Shown here: piece by piece, positions 1-12,375 of the stretch | Layout of the letters: every line of letters starts with the position of its first letter | Numbering within the stretch: position 1 is the first letter of the stretch | Origin: Engraulis encrasicolus | Taxonomy: Eukaryota > Chordata > Actinopteri > Clupeiformes > Engraulidae | Reading direction: 5' to 3' | DNA length: 64,000 nt | Assembly: GCF_034702125.1 (NCBI RefSeq) | Contig: NC_085867.1 | Coordinates: 40,521,483-40,585,482, forward strand | Position numbers and translations under genes: made by a program | The notes under the pieces: model-generated | Seen by the model: the letters and a program-made list of their open reading frames with translations, nothing else | What the model was told of the DNA's origin: nothing | Database searches by the model: none

Positions 1-1100
1 CACGCGTCTACTCCACCGCGACTTATTGTTTAGAGTGGGTGGGGTGGGGGGAAAGCCATTATTGCCGACTGTAATTTCTCGCACTGTCAGTGGTTATTTG
101 AATTGGGGAATGAAAAGCTTTATTGATTTTTCCCCCAGCTGCAATTAGGCTAAGATTAAATTTAGAGGGCTATCTGTGCTTCTATCGAGGAACTCGCCCG
201 GTTTAGTCTATTTCCCCTCATGTCAGCCCGTGTTAGCTGGGGAGAGCAGAGAAGAGGAGAGAAGAAGAGGGAGACACAGTGTTTATTGTGAAGCATGAGG
301 GAAGAAGCTCTCTGTCAGAGATGTAGGAGTGCACCAAACTACAATGACACAGCAGTCCTGGGGCCACAAATTAGGCCCTACAGAAACTTCCTATCTCATG
401 TGTCCTATCATCATATTTGTTTGTCTCTTGTTACACATCTGTTGACATTTCGCATAATAGTCCTGAATGACTTGAGTGAATAAAATAAATAACCCCATGC
501 AAATGACTTGGTGCAGATCACATGACTTGTATTTTGTTGTATACTAAGTAGCTTCTTTCTATTCATAAAATGTTACACAGGATCTTATTGTAAGTGGTAC
601 ACACTACACAGAGTAGCCCTGGTGACATTCAATTCATTAAAAAGCACCAATGACCTTTGTCTCAGTGCTTTTCTTTAGACTGTGAATTCATGTGATGTGG
701 CCCACAACAATGTTGTGTCCACCATGTGGACACAACAACACCATGTTGTATGTTTTGTTATTCTACTGTATGCTTTGTGTGTCTAATATTTCAGGCATGT
801 AATGCTTGAAAAGGGAAAACAGTGTGCGTGTGTGTGCATGCATGCATGCATGGGCCTGCCTGCCTGCCTGCCTGCATGTGAGCGCATGCGTGAGTCTGCT
901 TGTGTGTACATGTGTGTATATTTCATGCTGCTCCTTTTTCCCCCTGCTGCTGCATGACTGGATGGAAATGGTTGTCATGCCGTGGGTGTCATTTACAATG
1001 ATGGAATGCGGCATGTGTTTCCATTGATCCCCTCTCCTCCTCCTCCAGGGCCGGCAGCAGCAGAGCTCGCTCAAGGCAGAAGGGACGCTTTGGAACGCCG
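1..1100. other. intergenic, no gene seen
   Basis: Only an imperfect GCATGCCTGCCTGC/GTGTGC microsatellite (820-910) and the tandem CACCATGTGGACACAACA motif at 705-745. Confidence 0.6.
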
Positions 1101-1199
1101 GGAGCCATCACCATCTCTCTCCCAGGAGCTGTCTCCCTCCCAGGAGCTGTCGCCATCTCTCTCTCTCTCTCCCTGTCTCCAGCTCTCTCCCAGGAGCTG

Positions 1200-1205
<6 letters not shown>

Positions 1206-1267
<62 letters not shown>
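1206..1267. repeat. (CT)n microsatellite
   Basis: Pure CT run in a wider pyrimidine tract (1105-1290) with repeated CCCAGGAGCTGTC units. Confidence 0.95.
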
Positions 1268-1270
<3 letters not shown>

Positions 1271-1350
1271 GTCTCCATCTCTCCCTCCCCTGAGTCGTTG
1301 TTCAGTCAATATGGGCTGCTTCATCGAGACGAGTAACCAGTAGGCTTTTT

Positions 1351-1792
1351 GGGGCTTTTTTGCCTTTATTTCCGACAGGACAGTGGAGAAGAGATAGGAA
1401 ATGAGTGGGAAGAGAGAGACGGGGAGGGATCGGCCAAATGACCTGGGCCGGAATGGAATCTGAGTTTCCGGCGTAGTAACCCTGTGCCCTACCGTTACGG
1501 TAAGGACACATAGACGCGAATTTGGCCAAGCGAAGCGAACTTCGCCATTCATTCCTATGAGAGAGGCGAAGGCAAGCGAAAGCAAATGAACAGCAGCGAA
1601 GCAGAATTATTAAAGAAAGTTTAATGTTATGCAAATGAGGAGCGAATTCGCCTGCCGTGGCGCAATCAAATCAACAACATAGCTGTTCCATTCCATTTGA
1701 TACGCCGCGACGACCTGCTGACGGTTGGATTTCGCCTCTCTTCGCTTCGCCTCCTAGGCTATGTGTCCCTACCGTCAGGCAATGGCAGGGCC
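1351..1792 (-). mobile_element. tRNA-related SINE with 16-bp target duplication, interrupted by a MITE
   Basis: Minus-strand retroposon ending in an AATAAAGGCAAAAAAGCCCC-type tail, the same family as the SINE at 34159-34335. The same 16 bases AACCAGTAGGCTTTTT lie at 1335-1350 and 1793-1808, as expected for the target duplication of an L1/L2-type integration. The tRNA-like 5' part is split by a 275-bp MITE at 1499-1773; without it the SINE is about 167 bp. Confidence 0.8.
1499..1773. mobile_element. MITE inserted in the SINE
   Basis: GGTAAGGACACATAG at the left and CTATGTGTCCCTACC at the right are inverse ends. The interior repeats GCGAAGCGAA-like motifs on both arms. The target duplication could not be read with certainty. 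Confidence 0.8.
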
Positions 1793-1840
1793 AACCAGTA
1801 GGCTTTTTCACATCGCCTAAATCTGAACCCTATTCCTAAC

Positions 1841-1989
1841 CAAGGTGGGGTTGTAGGTATGACATCACGTTGGGGGAACTCCCCCAGGATTCTAAGGTTC
1901 TACATAGACTCCTATGAGCCTGCGGAACCCCCAACGTGATGTCATAATAGTACATTTTCTTAAAATGGTTAACCTGCAACCCCACCTTT
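1841..1989. mobile_element. short palindromic MITE
   Basis: AAGGTGGGGTTGTAGG...TGACATCACGTTGGGGG is mirrored by CCCCCAACGTGATGTCA...CCTGCAACCCCACCTT. Confidence 0.75.
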
Positions 1990-2091
1990 TTAACCTTCAG
2001 AGCTGCTACTGTAGTGCACTGATGGCGTTGGTAGCTCTGCTCGACAGGTGCTGTAGCTCATATCGGCACAATACTGTCTCCCTGTCTCTTC

Positions 2092-2472
2092 TAGGGCTGT
2101 CCTAAACTATTATTTTTCTCCCGCTTAATCTATCAATTATTTTTTTCGAATAGTTGATTAGTCAAACGATTAATTTTTCAAGTACTCTAGCTCTTTAATC
2201 TTCAAGGAAATTGGGAAAAAAGAAACCGTTAAAATTAGGTCCCTGAGCTCACAATGAGCGTAAAATCATGATAGTAGCTTATTTACTCCAAGATAACATG
2301 TCCAATTCATACGTGCTGGGCAATTTTAGGTTTCAATAAAGTAATAAAGCATTAGAAAAGTAAGTAAAAAAACATTGAATTAAATGAAACGATTAGTCGA
2401 CTATGAAAATTCTTGCTGACCAATATTTATAGTCGATTAGTCACGATTAGTCGATTAATTGTAGCAGCCCTA
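2092..2472. mobile_element. hAT-type MITE with perfect 8-bp target duplication
   Basis: Ends TAGGGCTG...CAGCCCTA are flanked on both sides by GTCTCTTC (2084-2091 and 2473-2480). Eight-base duplications and TAGGGCTG ends fit the hAT superfamily. Inside are repeated GATTAGTCGA-like subterminal motifs. 381 bp, no coding capacity. Confidence 0.93.
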
Positions 2473-2931
2473 GTCTCTTCCTGCAGTCATTACCAAGACG
2501 AGTCACATGTCTACGTATGTTCATGTCTATACGACTACCAGACTCAGACGCAGGATGGAAAATGGAGCACCTGTGAGAATAAGAATTACTAATACAGTTC
2601 ATTTCACCATTGACTTAGAGTACTGTATATAATGTCAATACGACTTGATGGAGTCCGGGTAAAAGATGTGGAAGGAACAAACAACAGTGAAGCATCTATG
2701 AGAATATAAATCAGTCATACCGTATATTTCACCATGCATGACTAGAGTACTGTATGTAATGCCAATATGATTCAATGATAAAATATGTGGCAGAAACAAA
2801 CAGCATTTGGTAACAGCTAATTGACGCCAAATAGTGAATTCAGTATGGTGATATGGTTAAAATGAGGTCAATAGGTTTATGTCACATATAAATTCTCTAA
2901 AAACCAAAGCAACCAACTTGGCATAGAGTTG

Positions 2932-3236
2932 AAGTGAAGTGAAGTGAAAGTGAAGTGAAAGTGAAGTGAAAGCCCACCTGGGAAACTCTGACTCCCATTG
3001 TCATTGTGACACAGCCCTCCACAGCACACAGCACACTGTACACAACGAAATTGCATGTATGCCTCACTGACTTGTATAAAGGGCAGCCCCCAAAGATGCC
3101 CCAAGGGAGCAGTGCAGTGGGACCGTACCATGCTCAGAAAACCATGCTCAGGTTATCTCAGTCATGGAGGAGGATGGGGTAGAGCACTGGTTAATTACTC
3201 CCCCTGACACCCTAACTGCTTACCCATCACTGTCCT
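2932..3236 (-). mobile_element. SINE with (TTCAC)n tail, box-B region deleted
   Basis: Same family as the SINE at 45205-45450: shared TGGGTAAGC(A/G)GTTAG start, GTAATTAACCAGTGCT, CATGACTGAG, CACTGCTCCC and CAATGACAATGGGAGT. It lacks the ~45 bases that hold the box-B-like part in the other copy. The tail is a TTCAC/TTTCAC array at 2932-2971. Confidence 0.8.
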
Positions 3237-3466
3237 GTACTGTGTGTGATGTGTTGTGGGGAGAACCCTGGCAGTAATGGGAGTGATTTGTTGACATTCC
3301 CTGTTGTCATTCTGTGTTACTCATGCTGTTTATAATGCTACTATTCTTGAAAAAACATGTAAGCTACAGGTCACTTTACCTACACTGAGAAGAAGAATCA
3401 TCATAAAAAACTAAATTGCATTTCTGAGGTCTGCTGCCTTTGTTTGTGCTTTATTCATGAAAGACA

Positions 3467-3692
3467 TTATTATATTATAATTATATTTCACTTAGCTGAC
3501 GCTTTCATTTATTCAAAGTGACTTACAACTATTATTTTTTCAGGGTATTGGTTACAGTCCTCAAAGTGGGGTTAGGTGCCTTGCTCAAGGGCACTTCAGC
3601 CATGGATGGAGGTGTAGGGAGAGGTCAGGGGGGATTTGAATCGGCAACCCTTAGATTGAAAGACCAACTCTCTAACCATAGGCCATGGCTGC
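3467..3692 (-). mobile_element. tRNA-derived SINE with LINE-type tail
   Basis: On the minus strand: GGGCAGCCATGG start, box-B-like GATTCAAATC (3642-3633), CCCTTGAGCAAGGCACCTAA core, then GTAAGTCACTTTGAATAAAT and an (ATAAT)n end. Confidence 0.85.
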
Positions 3693-4799
<1,107 letters not shown>

Positions 4800-4891
4800 G
4801 GATGCAAATGTGTCCCCTATATGGGCGTATTTGGCACCTCATCATATTTACCACTCCAGCAGCATGAGGAAAAATAAGCACAATCATCAGT

Positions 4892-5022
4892 ACCAGGGCC
4901 GCTGACAGCTTTTACTGGGCCCAGGACAATGTCATCTTAATGGGGCCCCTACCCAATACATACAATCTAATTGGGCCCGGGACAACATACCCCTTTGTCC
5001 CATTCTGTCGGCGGGCCTGATC
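4892..5022 (+). repeat. dispersed GGGCCC-rich repeat
   Basis: AGGGCCGCTGACAGC, TGGGCCCAGGACAA, ATGGGGCCCCTA and GGGCCCGGGACAAC to CGGCGGGCCTG form a recurrent unit, also seen at 14455-14705, 22340-22490 and 52710-52965. No clean termini. Confidence 0.65.
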
Positions 5023-6349
5023 AGCACAGTCACAGCAGTGCGTTTAAACGTGCAAAATATTGCATGCAAAGGCACACACGCAACGGCAATCACAAAGCCA
5101 AACCGTCATGTAAACAAACACTTTATCACGCATACCAAAAAAGGCCATATTAGTGAGTGCGGAGAAATGAGGAGTATCGTTATTACGTGGTCATTTCAGT
5201 CACATTAATAGGGAGACATTTTCCAAGATGTCTCATAAAAACACTTTGGTCTGAGGATCATTTGAAATATAATAATAGATGGGAAACATAAAAAAGTCTC
5301 TTTTTAATATCTGTTGGGGCTTCATTCCTTTCTTCTTCTCTCTCCTCCCCGCTGCCTATTCCAGATTATGTAACACTTCTGTGACATTCTCACTGGAGCC
5401 CTTAGCCTTATAATTTTTTAATGTGTCTCCCTCGGTAGCTAATCCACGATGCAACCTGGTAATAATTCACACAGCACTTAGAAGATCTGATTTTTTTCCC
5501 GCTCCATATTCAACCCCCCCAAAAAAGAACATCTTTGTGGAAAAAAGTGCTATGAATGCCAAATTGAGTTTGTGTGCATGCACGTGTGGTTCGTGTGCAT
5601 GTGAGGGAGAAAGCCGCAAAGCTATTTTTGACATGACTCCAGGCTATTGAAATATACAGTACAAGGTCTCTCGTACAGTTGGCCCTTGGCAGGCGAACAT
5701 GCATGGCTCTTGCACCGCTCTGCACCCACTCAGGTCAAGATATCCCATATTTTTCTAACAATGTGTTGGGCCAGCAGCATCTGCTGAATGGGTAACTGTA
5801 TCCACAGTACACTTTGATAGTGCCAGGATTTTCATTCAAACATTGCCAGAATCACGTTGCTTTCTTCTTTTAAAAAAAAGGAAAGAAAAGAAATTACATG
5901 ACCTGCAAGTTGGGGAAGCAATGTCTTCACAACAGACCTAAAATAACATGAGCCCCACACAGCAACAAAACCACCACACATCACAAATGAAAGACAAGTT
6001 ACAGTAGCCATGTTATGTTATCAACCATGTTACAACATGCCACAAGATCAACACATGATCTAACTTACAGTACATGGCTGAGAACAATATTGAGAAGACC
6101 ACCAGAGAAGGTTTTCAATAATGATGACCAGTAGATCCTTAACAGAAAATCCAAAACTCATTCCATCACTCTGTACTACACAACTCAATTAAAGCATAGA
6201 ACATCCCAAAAACCTGAAAAATACAAAAAAAGTGCTTCCAATACTTCAAATCTTCTTAACATCTACATCATCACAAAATAGTGCTCAGTGTCAGTGCAAG
6301 GGAAAAAAAATCTTAGATCCTCTGATGTGTTAGATACAATAATAATAAT
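5023..6349. other. intergenic, nothing recognised
   Basis: No coding frame above noise and no repeat with readable ends. Confidence 0.55.
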
Positions 6350-6577
6350 GGTAACACTTTATTTTAGGGATACATCTATTAGCACTAATACATACAATAT
6401 TAATGCCTGTGTAAGTAACTTGTAGGGCATGTACTAAGCAAAATAAGACAGTTGTTAAGCATGTATTCACAAATGTCTTGTTCATGCCCAATTAGGGATT
6501 TATTACTAATTTAACCTTAGTAAGGACCAGTAAGCCTATATTTCTATTTATTAGTAAGTAGTAAGTGGCAGAATTAA

Positions 6578-7626
6578 CCCTCTAGCTACCATAACGGCCG
6601 TGAACGTCCGGCTGGATCTGTACCAGAACGGCCGCGGCCGGCCGGAATATTTTCATATGAAAATACGGCTGAACGGCCGTCATCATGCAGTTTTTCCAGC
6701 TTTCAAACACTTTAGCTCAATATTACAGACCCTCCTCGATATACTTTCAGTATAAAAACTATATGTTTATATTATATTATTTTTCAGCATTTTAGATTTT
6801 ATTACGAGATGCGCCGCTTTATGCGATTTGGCAATCTGCGGTCAATTCAAATGACGGCCGTCCGAGATTGGATGGCTACAAACACAACCATTCTGTTTCT
6901 ACAACCAATATACACTAAATATGAAAACTTCCAACCCTCTTCGATCTATTTTCATGGTCAACAGCACATGTTTATGACTATTTAGGCTATTTTTAGATCA
7001 TGTTGTAGTCTGTGATGCCTGGCACGTCTTACCTGTGCCAAATTGGGAGGGGAAACTTCCTTACAGCTTCATTCATGTCCTGTCTGCTATCGCGGACACT
7101 TCTACGGTTATCCTTACACGTCTTTGGCATGGTTTAGTTCAAACATTATTAGCTAGTGTAGTCCATTACCGTTTATACCGCTTGAAACCGCTTGAAAACA
7201 GGACTTTTGGGTGAACGACATTTGTTGTCGTCACATGATCATTGTTCAACTTTGACCCTGGATGGATGGATAGACGAAGGATAGATAGATAGATGGATAG
7301 AGAGATCGATAGATAGATAGATATGCCTAAATATATAGATATATAGATAGATAGGCCTAGATAATATCGGATTTTATCACATTTTTATCATTTAATCCAC
7401 ATCAAAGGCACTCTATGAGAATACTGAACAATTAATTATCCATAAATGATATACCATTTGAAAGTGTGGTTTCTCTACTTTAATATGAAAGTAACTTGTA
7501 ATTGACACTTTTCATTTCTTTTCAAGTTATTTGACATTATTTAAATTATGACCAAAATGATCATTTTCCCTTAGAATTCCTGGTAGAATTCCGACCTATT
7601 CAAAAAAAATCCTGGTAGCTAGAGGG
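6578..7626. mobile_element. piggyBac-type non-autonomous element, TTAA target duplication, nested in the foldback
   Basis: Fourteen-base perfect terminal inverted repeats, CCCTCTAGCTACCA at 6578-6591 and its inverse at 7613-7626, are flanked by TTAA at 6574-6577 and 7627-7630. CCCT-type ends with TTAA duplications are the hallmark of piggyBac. The opposite arm of the host foldback preserves the uninterrupted order (cagaatgcaatgtgtataagc), which confirms both boundaries. The interior is 1.05 kb without a transposase. It has several ACGGCCGT motifs near the left end (6593-6690, 6854-6861) and a GATA/GATG microsatellite at 7261-7345. Confidence 0.9.
7261..7345. repeat. imperfect (GATA)n/(GATG)n microsatellite
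   Basis: Imperfect GATA and GATG units inside the piggyBac-type element. Confidence 0.85.
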
Positions 7627-9002
7627 TTAAATGTGTATAAGCTCCCAACACACTGTGTGAACAAACCCTGAACAGTGTGAAAACAGATGCGGTATAAGGG
7701 TCCCTATTCTAAAGTGATGCATTGGTCAGCCCAGATGGCTCAGGGCCTCCGCACTACCAAAGTCCCCCTCGTTACCTAGGGCCCCCACACCACCCAGGCC
7801 CGCGCTACCTAACCCCCCCAATCCACAAAGTGTAAGGGTATATTAAATAAATACTGCTTACTTAGCTGAGTTATCTAGTTTCCTTATTTTCACAACTGTG
7901 GAAAGAAGGTAACAGGAGCCTATTTATAGCAAGGATTGAACGTACACTTGTCGATGGCGGTGGGTTGGTGAGACGTAATTTTTTTCATGTACCACTGAGT
8001 TTAAATTGTAAAAACCTCAAAAATAAATGCAGAACATTAGAATAATAGTTTTGAAGCAAAACTTATCTATTCTTTTGTGATAATTAAGTTAATGTTTGAG
8101 AACATTAGCTTCAAGAAGTGCAATGCATGATGGGTACGCAATCTAGGCCAACAGACAACCTACCCAGCTCTGATCCTATGTCCTTAGCTCCTCCCCTCAC
8201 TCGTGAAATTTAGATGCTATCCAAACAATTTGCCATGTACGTAACAACAGAAATATTATCATTGCTGCATTGGCCATGCATTGCAAGGCCGTACCCATCA
8301 TGCACTGTACTTCTTGGAGCTAAGTTTCTCAAACATTAACTTATTTATCACAAAGGAATAGCTTAGTTTCGCTTCCAAACTATTACTCATCGTTATATTC
8401 TGCATTTATTGTAGGGTTTTTACAATTAAAACTAATTGGTGTATGAAAAAATGACATCTCACCACCCACCGTCATTGAGAAGTTTACGTCCAATCCTTGC
8501 TATATAATGCTTCCAATTACTCTATTGTATATTGAATAGGATAATTGAGATCCACATACCTAATGGGACTCATGCAGATTCTGGAAACTTCTTACACTTT
8601 GCTTCCCAGGGGTGGGGTGTAGGTAGAGTGGGGGCCCTAGGTAGTGCGGGGGCCCTAGGCCTAAGCCATCTGGGCTGAGCAATGCATCACTTTAGAATAG
8701 GGACCCTTATTCCACATCTGTTTTCACACTGTTCAGGGTTTGTTCTCACAATGTACCAGGAGCTTATACACATTGCATTCTGGCCCTTATTGCTTACTCA
8801 TAAATAGAAATCTAGGTCTACTAGGTCCTTACTAAGGCTATATTGGTAATAAATCCCTAATTGGGCATGAACAAGACATTTGTGAATACATGCTTAACAA
8901 CTGTCTTATTTTGCTTAGTATTTGCCTTACAAGTTATTTACACAGGCATTAATATTGTATGTATTAGTGCTAATAGATGTATCCCTAAAATAAAGTGTTA
9001 CC

Positions 9003-11171
9003 ATAATAATAATATAATAATAATAATGGTTGAAGTCTTGTTCAGATTGCACATTTGCCATTACACTCATACTGTTGTTGTGGTGGGAGTTGGTAGACAA
9101 CTACACGACAAGCAGATAGGATGCTCTGCTGTAACTAACCGCACAGAAGCTGTGGTGTCTGACTGACCTAGCCGTGTCAATGAATCCTGTGTTCCAGCCA
9201 AGCATGACGCCTAATTACGAGTTCTTGAGCTTCTGCATATTTGCTGTCAGGTGACTGCATATTAATCGCTGGTAATTGCTTCATTTCAAGGCCTGTGCAT
9301 CTGTTACTGATAGACAGGAATAAATGAGCTGTGTGAGAGACAGAGAGAGAGACACACACAATGAAAATGGTGAGCAGTGATTTTTGGTGAGTAGGACTGA
9401 TTTGGAGGCCTCTCATCTCAGAAATATTCACAAAGGAAGTTTGGCGCATGTATTACTGTACAGCCTAGACCTTTTTGAATTTAAGTGAACAATGCATTTA
9501 CATACCTAGATATGGCGAGAGCCAGATAACATATTGTGCAATGCGTGTGTACCCATAGTCTTTGGTAACACATAATGTGGTATGTGTATATGATGATTAT
9601 CAGAGAAACACATTTCTGGAATTTTTTTGTGTATTTTCAGACTGTGTGTGTGTGTGCGTGTGTGTGTGTGTGGGCGGAACTTTCAAAAAGAGCATTTTTG
9701 TCCTGTAGGGCAAAGGGGCAGGTGCTTTAGCACCACCTCGTCACTATCTGTGCATGCCTATGTAATGGTGTGTGTGTCCATCCATGTGTGTTCCAGGTGT
9801 GTAGTACATGATGTAGTTACAGTAGGCTTATGTGCCAGACAAGACTGTAGAATGTAGACTGTCCAACAATATGCGCCTTGGAAGTTGACAGCAAAGATTC
9901 TCTATTCTAAGGCGCCCATTATAAAAGTCTCCTATCAGGTCTCCTAAAGGGGCGTGGCCGACCTCATAAGTGAAACAGGAAGGAACGTCGAGCTGGCCGT
10001 CTCTGCATATAGATCGTCTCTGTTGACAGCTTGCCCTGTAGCTTTCTGTTCCTATTATCAAAGAAAAACAGCAGGTGTGCATGTGGGGTCTCTTGCAGGT
10101 GCTGTATGAACATGGCCTGCACTGTTCCTGCACAATGTTTAATAGGCCTCTTTTCTTCTGCAGTCCAATATCTGCGAAAGCCTACAGTATGACGAATGTT
10201 GTGAAACCCCTGCATACATGCAAATAAGATTAACTACAACAATGTACTGTATTTAATGAGTAGTATTCCTCAGCATTTTCTATTATGCCTCCAGAATAAC
10301 ATAAATTAAAGTACTAACGTCAGTTCTGGCCAGGCCATGGTAGTCAAGAAGCTTGCTGCCCTCCCCTTCATCTAATTAATTCCTAATTGATCCAGGTGCA
10401 TTCCCTCAGCTGATAATCTTTCTTCCCAAGCGATTGGCCACACGGCTTCGGCACGCCTTTTAAATTCTATCCACTTCCTCTCAACTGTATGCTGCTCGGT
10501 TTTTGCTACCCACCACCTCCCCTGCTCCACCTTGTCGTGTATGATGTGACATGTTCTCTTGTCACGTCGCTTGGCTCTGTTCATGGGGGGTTATCTCTCG
10601 CCCTGTCCTGCTGGGGTGAGAATTCCCTAAACTGCTGCTGCCCCCTGACTAAATGCTTTTCCATGCTGCTCATGGAAATAGGGGGGTTCCTCCGAACAGA
10701 GCTATACCGCCAAATGTAATTCATAATTTCAATAAAAGAAATTGCATTTATATTCTTCTCTTGTGTTTCTTGACTGAAATGGTTCTGACAGAACTGAAAA
10801 CAATGATGACAGAAACAACTACACTTGTGTCCAGCAGCTTCTCCAAAGAGGCATTTTAAACTTTAATGTTATATAGCTGAGTGAATAAAATCGCAGCACT
10901 ATTACTATGTATACAGAGTGACTCATCATCACTCGCTTGTTTCATAATACAGTTGCTCTTGTGCATACATGTTTCTACCCTTCACATATTGAAGTGTTCT
11001 TATGTTATAATATTGTGCATGAACGTATACGTATATCCGTTTAACCTTGAAACATTAGAAGTATTTTTTATTTTTTTTTAATTACAGGTTGTAACCTTTA
11101 GCCTACATGCCATTCTTCATCAGCCTCCTGGTAGCCTTCTTAAGGACCAGATCTGTCAATTTCAACATGCA
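9003..11171. other. intergenic, nothing confidently recognised
   Basis: 9642-9672 is a short imperfect GT array. 10320-10740 is less AT-rich, carries short frames and ends in AATAAAAG. It could be an old retroelement fragment, but I cannot identify it. Confidence 0.5.
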
Positions 11172-11520
11172 GTTGTAATGCTCACACTAGCCTGGGCTTG
11201 TCAGTACCTGAGATTTTCTTTTTCTTCTTCAGCCTTTTCCGAGATCCTGGTCATTGTAATGGGGGCAGTGCTTTGTTTACATTTCAAAAAAACATTTTTA
11301 TTTATTCCCAAAAAACATCCAAAAGGTTATACGACATCAGCAGACAACTAGCAAACAGCAGTACCTTTTGGGAAAATATTTGGAGTAGTTTTTTTAAATT
11401 ATTATTGTAAACAAACGCTGCCCCCATTAGAATAGCTCATATCTCGGAAAGGGCTGAGCAGAAAAATGTGGCATCACTGGGTACTGACAAGTCAAGGGTA
11501 GCGTGAGCAATACAACAGCA
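11172..11520. mobile_element. palindromic MITE, arms ~145 bp
   Basis: The left arm (TTGTAATGCTCAC, CTTGTCAGTACC, TTTCCGAGAT, AATGGGGGCAG) is matched in reverse order by the right arm (CTGCCCCCATT, ATCTCGGAAA, GGTACTGACAAG, GTGAGCAATACAA). No clear target duplication. Confidence 0.8.
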
Positions 11521-12290
11521 TATTGAAATTGACTGAACTGGTCGCAGAACTAGTAGTACATACAATACTATCATGTTAATCTTGCTTCACAATTACTTGG
11601 GCCTATGTGTCCCTATCAGGACTCAATTTTCTCTAGACAATCTACTCTCTGTCAATTGATTCACACTGACAGCCCAGAAATCACCAGGAAGCATAAAAAA
11701 ATCTCTTGAACTTAAAAAAATGTCTGGAAAATGAAATGTTGATGAAATATTTTTCACGCTGTCCTCAATATGTCCCAGTATGTCCATCATCCCTGACTGA
11801 GAAACCTTTATGTCTGACTTCTATCTGCACATTAGGTTAATGCATTCATTCCGAAAGGATATGTGAGGATATGAAACGCATGATAAAACATCTATACTAT
11901 CATCATTCAAAAGGGTTTAACTACATAGTAATCACTATGGAAAATTAAAAAATACAGGCAATTTAGGCCCCCGCCTTCATTTGTAATCATTTCAAATACC
12001 ATGACTGGCAAGGAGCTTATACCTTAAACCCATAATCTGAGCTTTACATCATGTTACTTTCCCTTCCACTCCATCCAATCATGACATGTCGTCGGGTGGC
12101 GTCTACTGTATACATCGCTGCCATGACGAATGACGTGCCTCGGTACTGTACACACTACGACGGACACAAATGCAATCAGGAACAGAAAAGGTTCAGGATG
12201 GGCCTCTGGTCTGCACTGTCTGAGCTCAGATTAGTGCGGATGTGACATTGGGACGATGTGACGTCCGTTTGGCCATCGCCGCCGGTGGTC
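11521..12290. other. intergenic, nothing recognised
   Basis: AT-rich without repeats of note. Confidence 0.55.
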
Positions 12291-12375
12291 GAGGAGGTCG
12301 AGGAGGAGGCGGTGGTCGAGGAGGAGGAGGAGGAGGAGGAGGAGGAGGAGGAGGAGGAGGAGGAGGAGGAGGAGG
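12291..12375. repeat. (GAG)n trinucleotide repeat
   Basis: About 19 pure GAG units after an imperfect start. The poly-Glu and poly-Ser frames across it have no other protein features. Confidence 0.95.

Larger units (their letters stand above)
6350..9002. mobile_element. long foldback DNA element, arms ~715-735 bp
   Basis: The left end GGTAACACTTTATTTTAGGG (6350) is the exact inverse of the right end at 9002, and the first ~65 bases of both arms are identical. Similarity continues inwards to about 8138 and 8290, leaving a loop of about 150 bp (8139-8289). Without the 1,053 bp of the nested insertion the element is about 1.6 kb and nearly all inverted repeat. Both flanks are ATAAT-rich, so a target duplication is likely but its length cannot be read. 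There is no coding capacity; a 101-codon frame at 8861-9166 is accidental. Superfamily not assigned. Confidence 0.9.

Noticed and set aside
8861..9166. 101-codon frame on the plus strand
   Set aside because: Lies in the right arm of the foldback and runs out of the element. The equivalent left arm lacks the frame.
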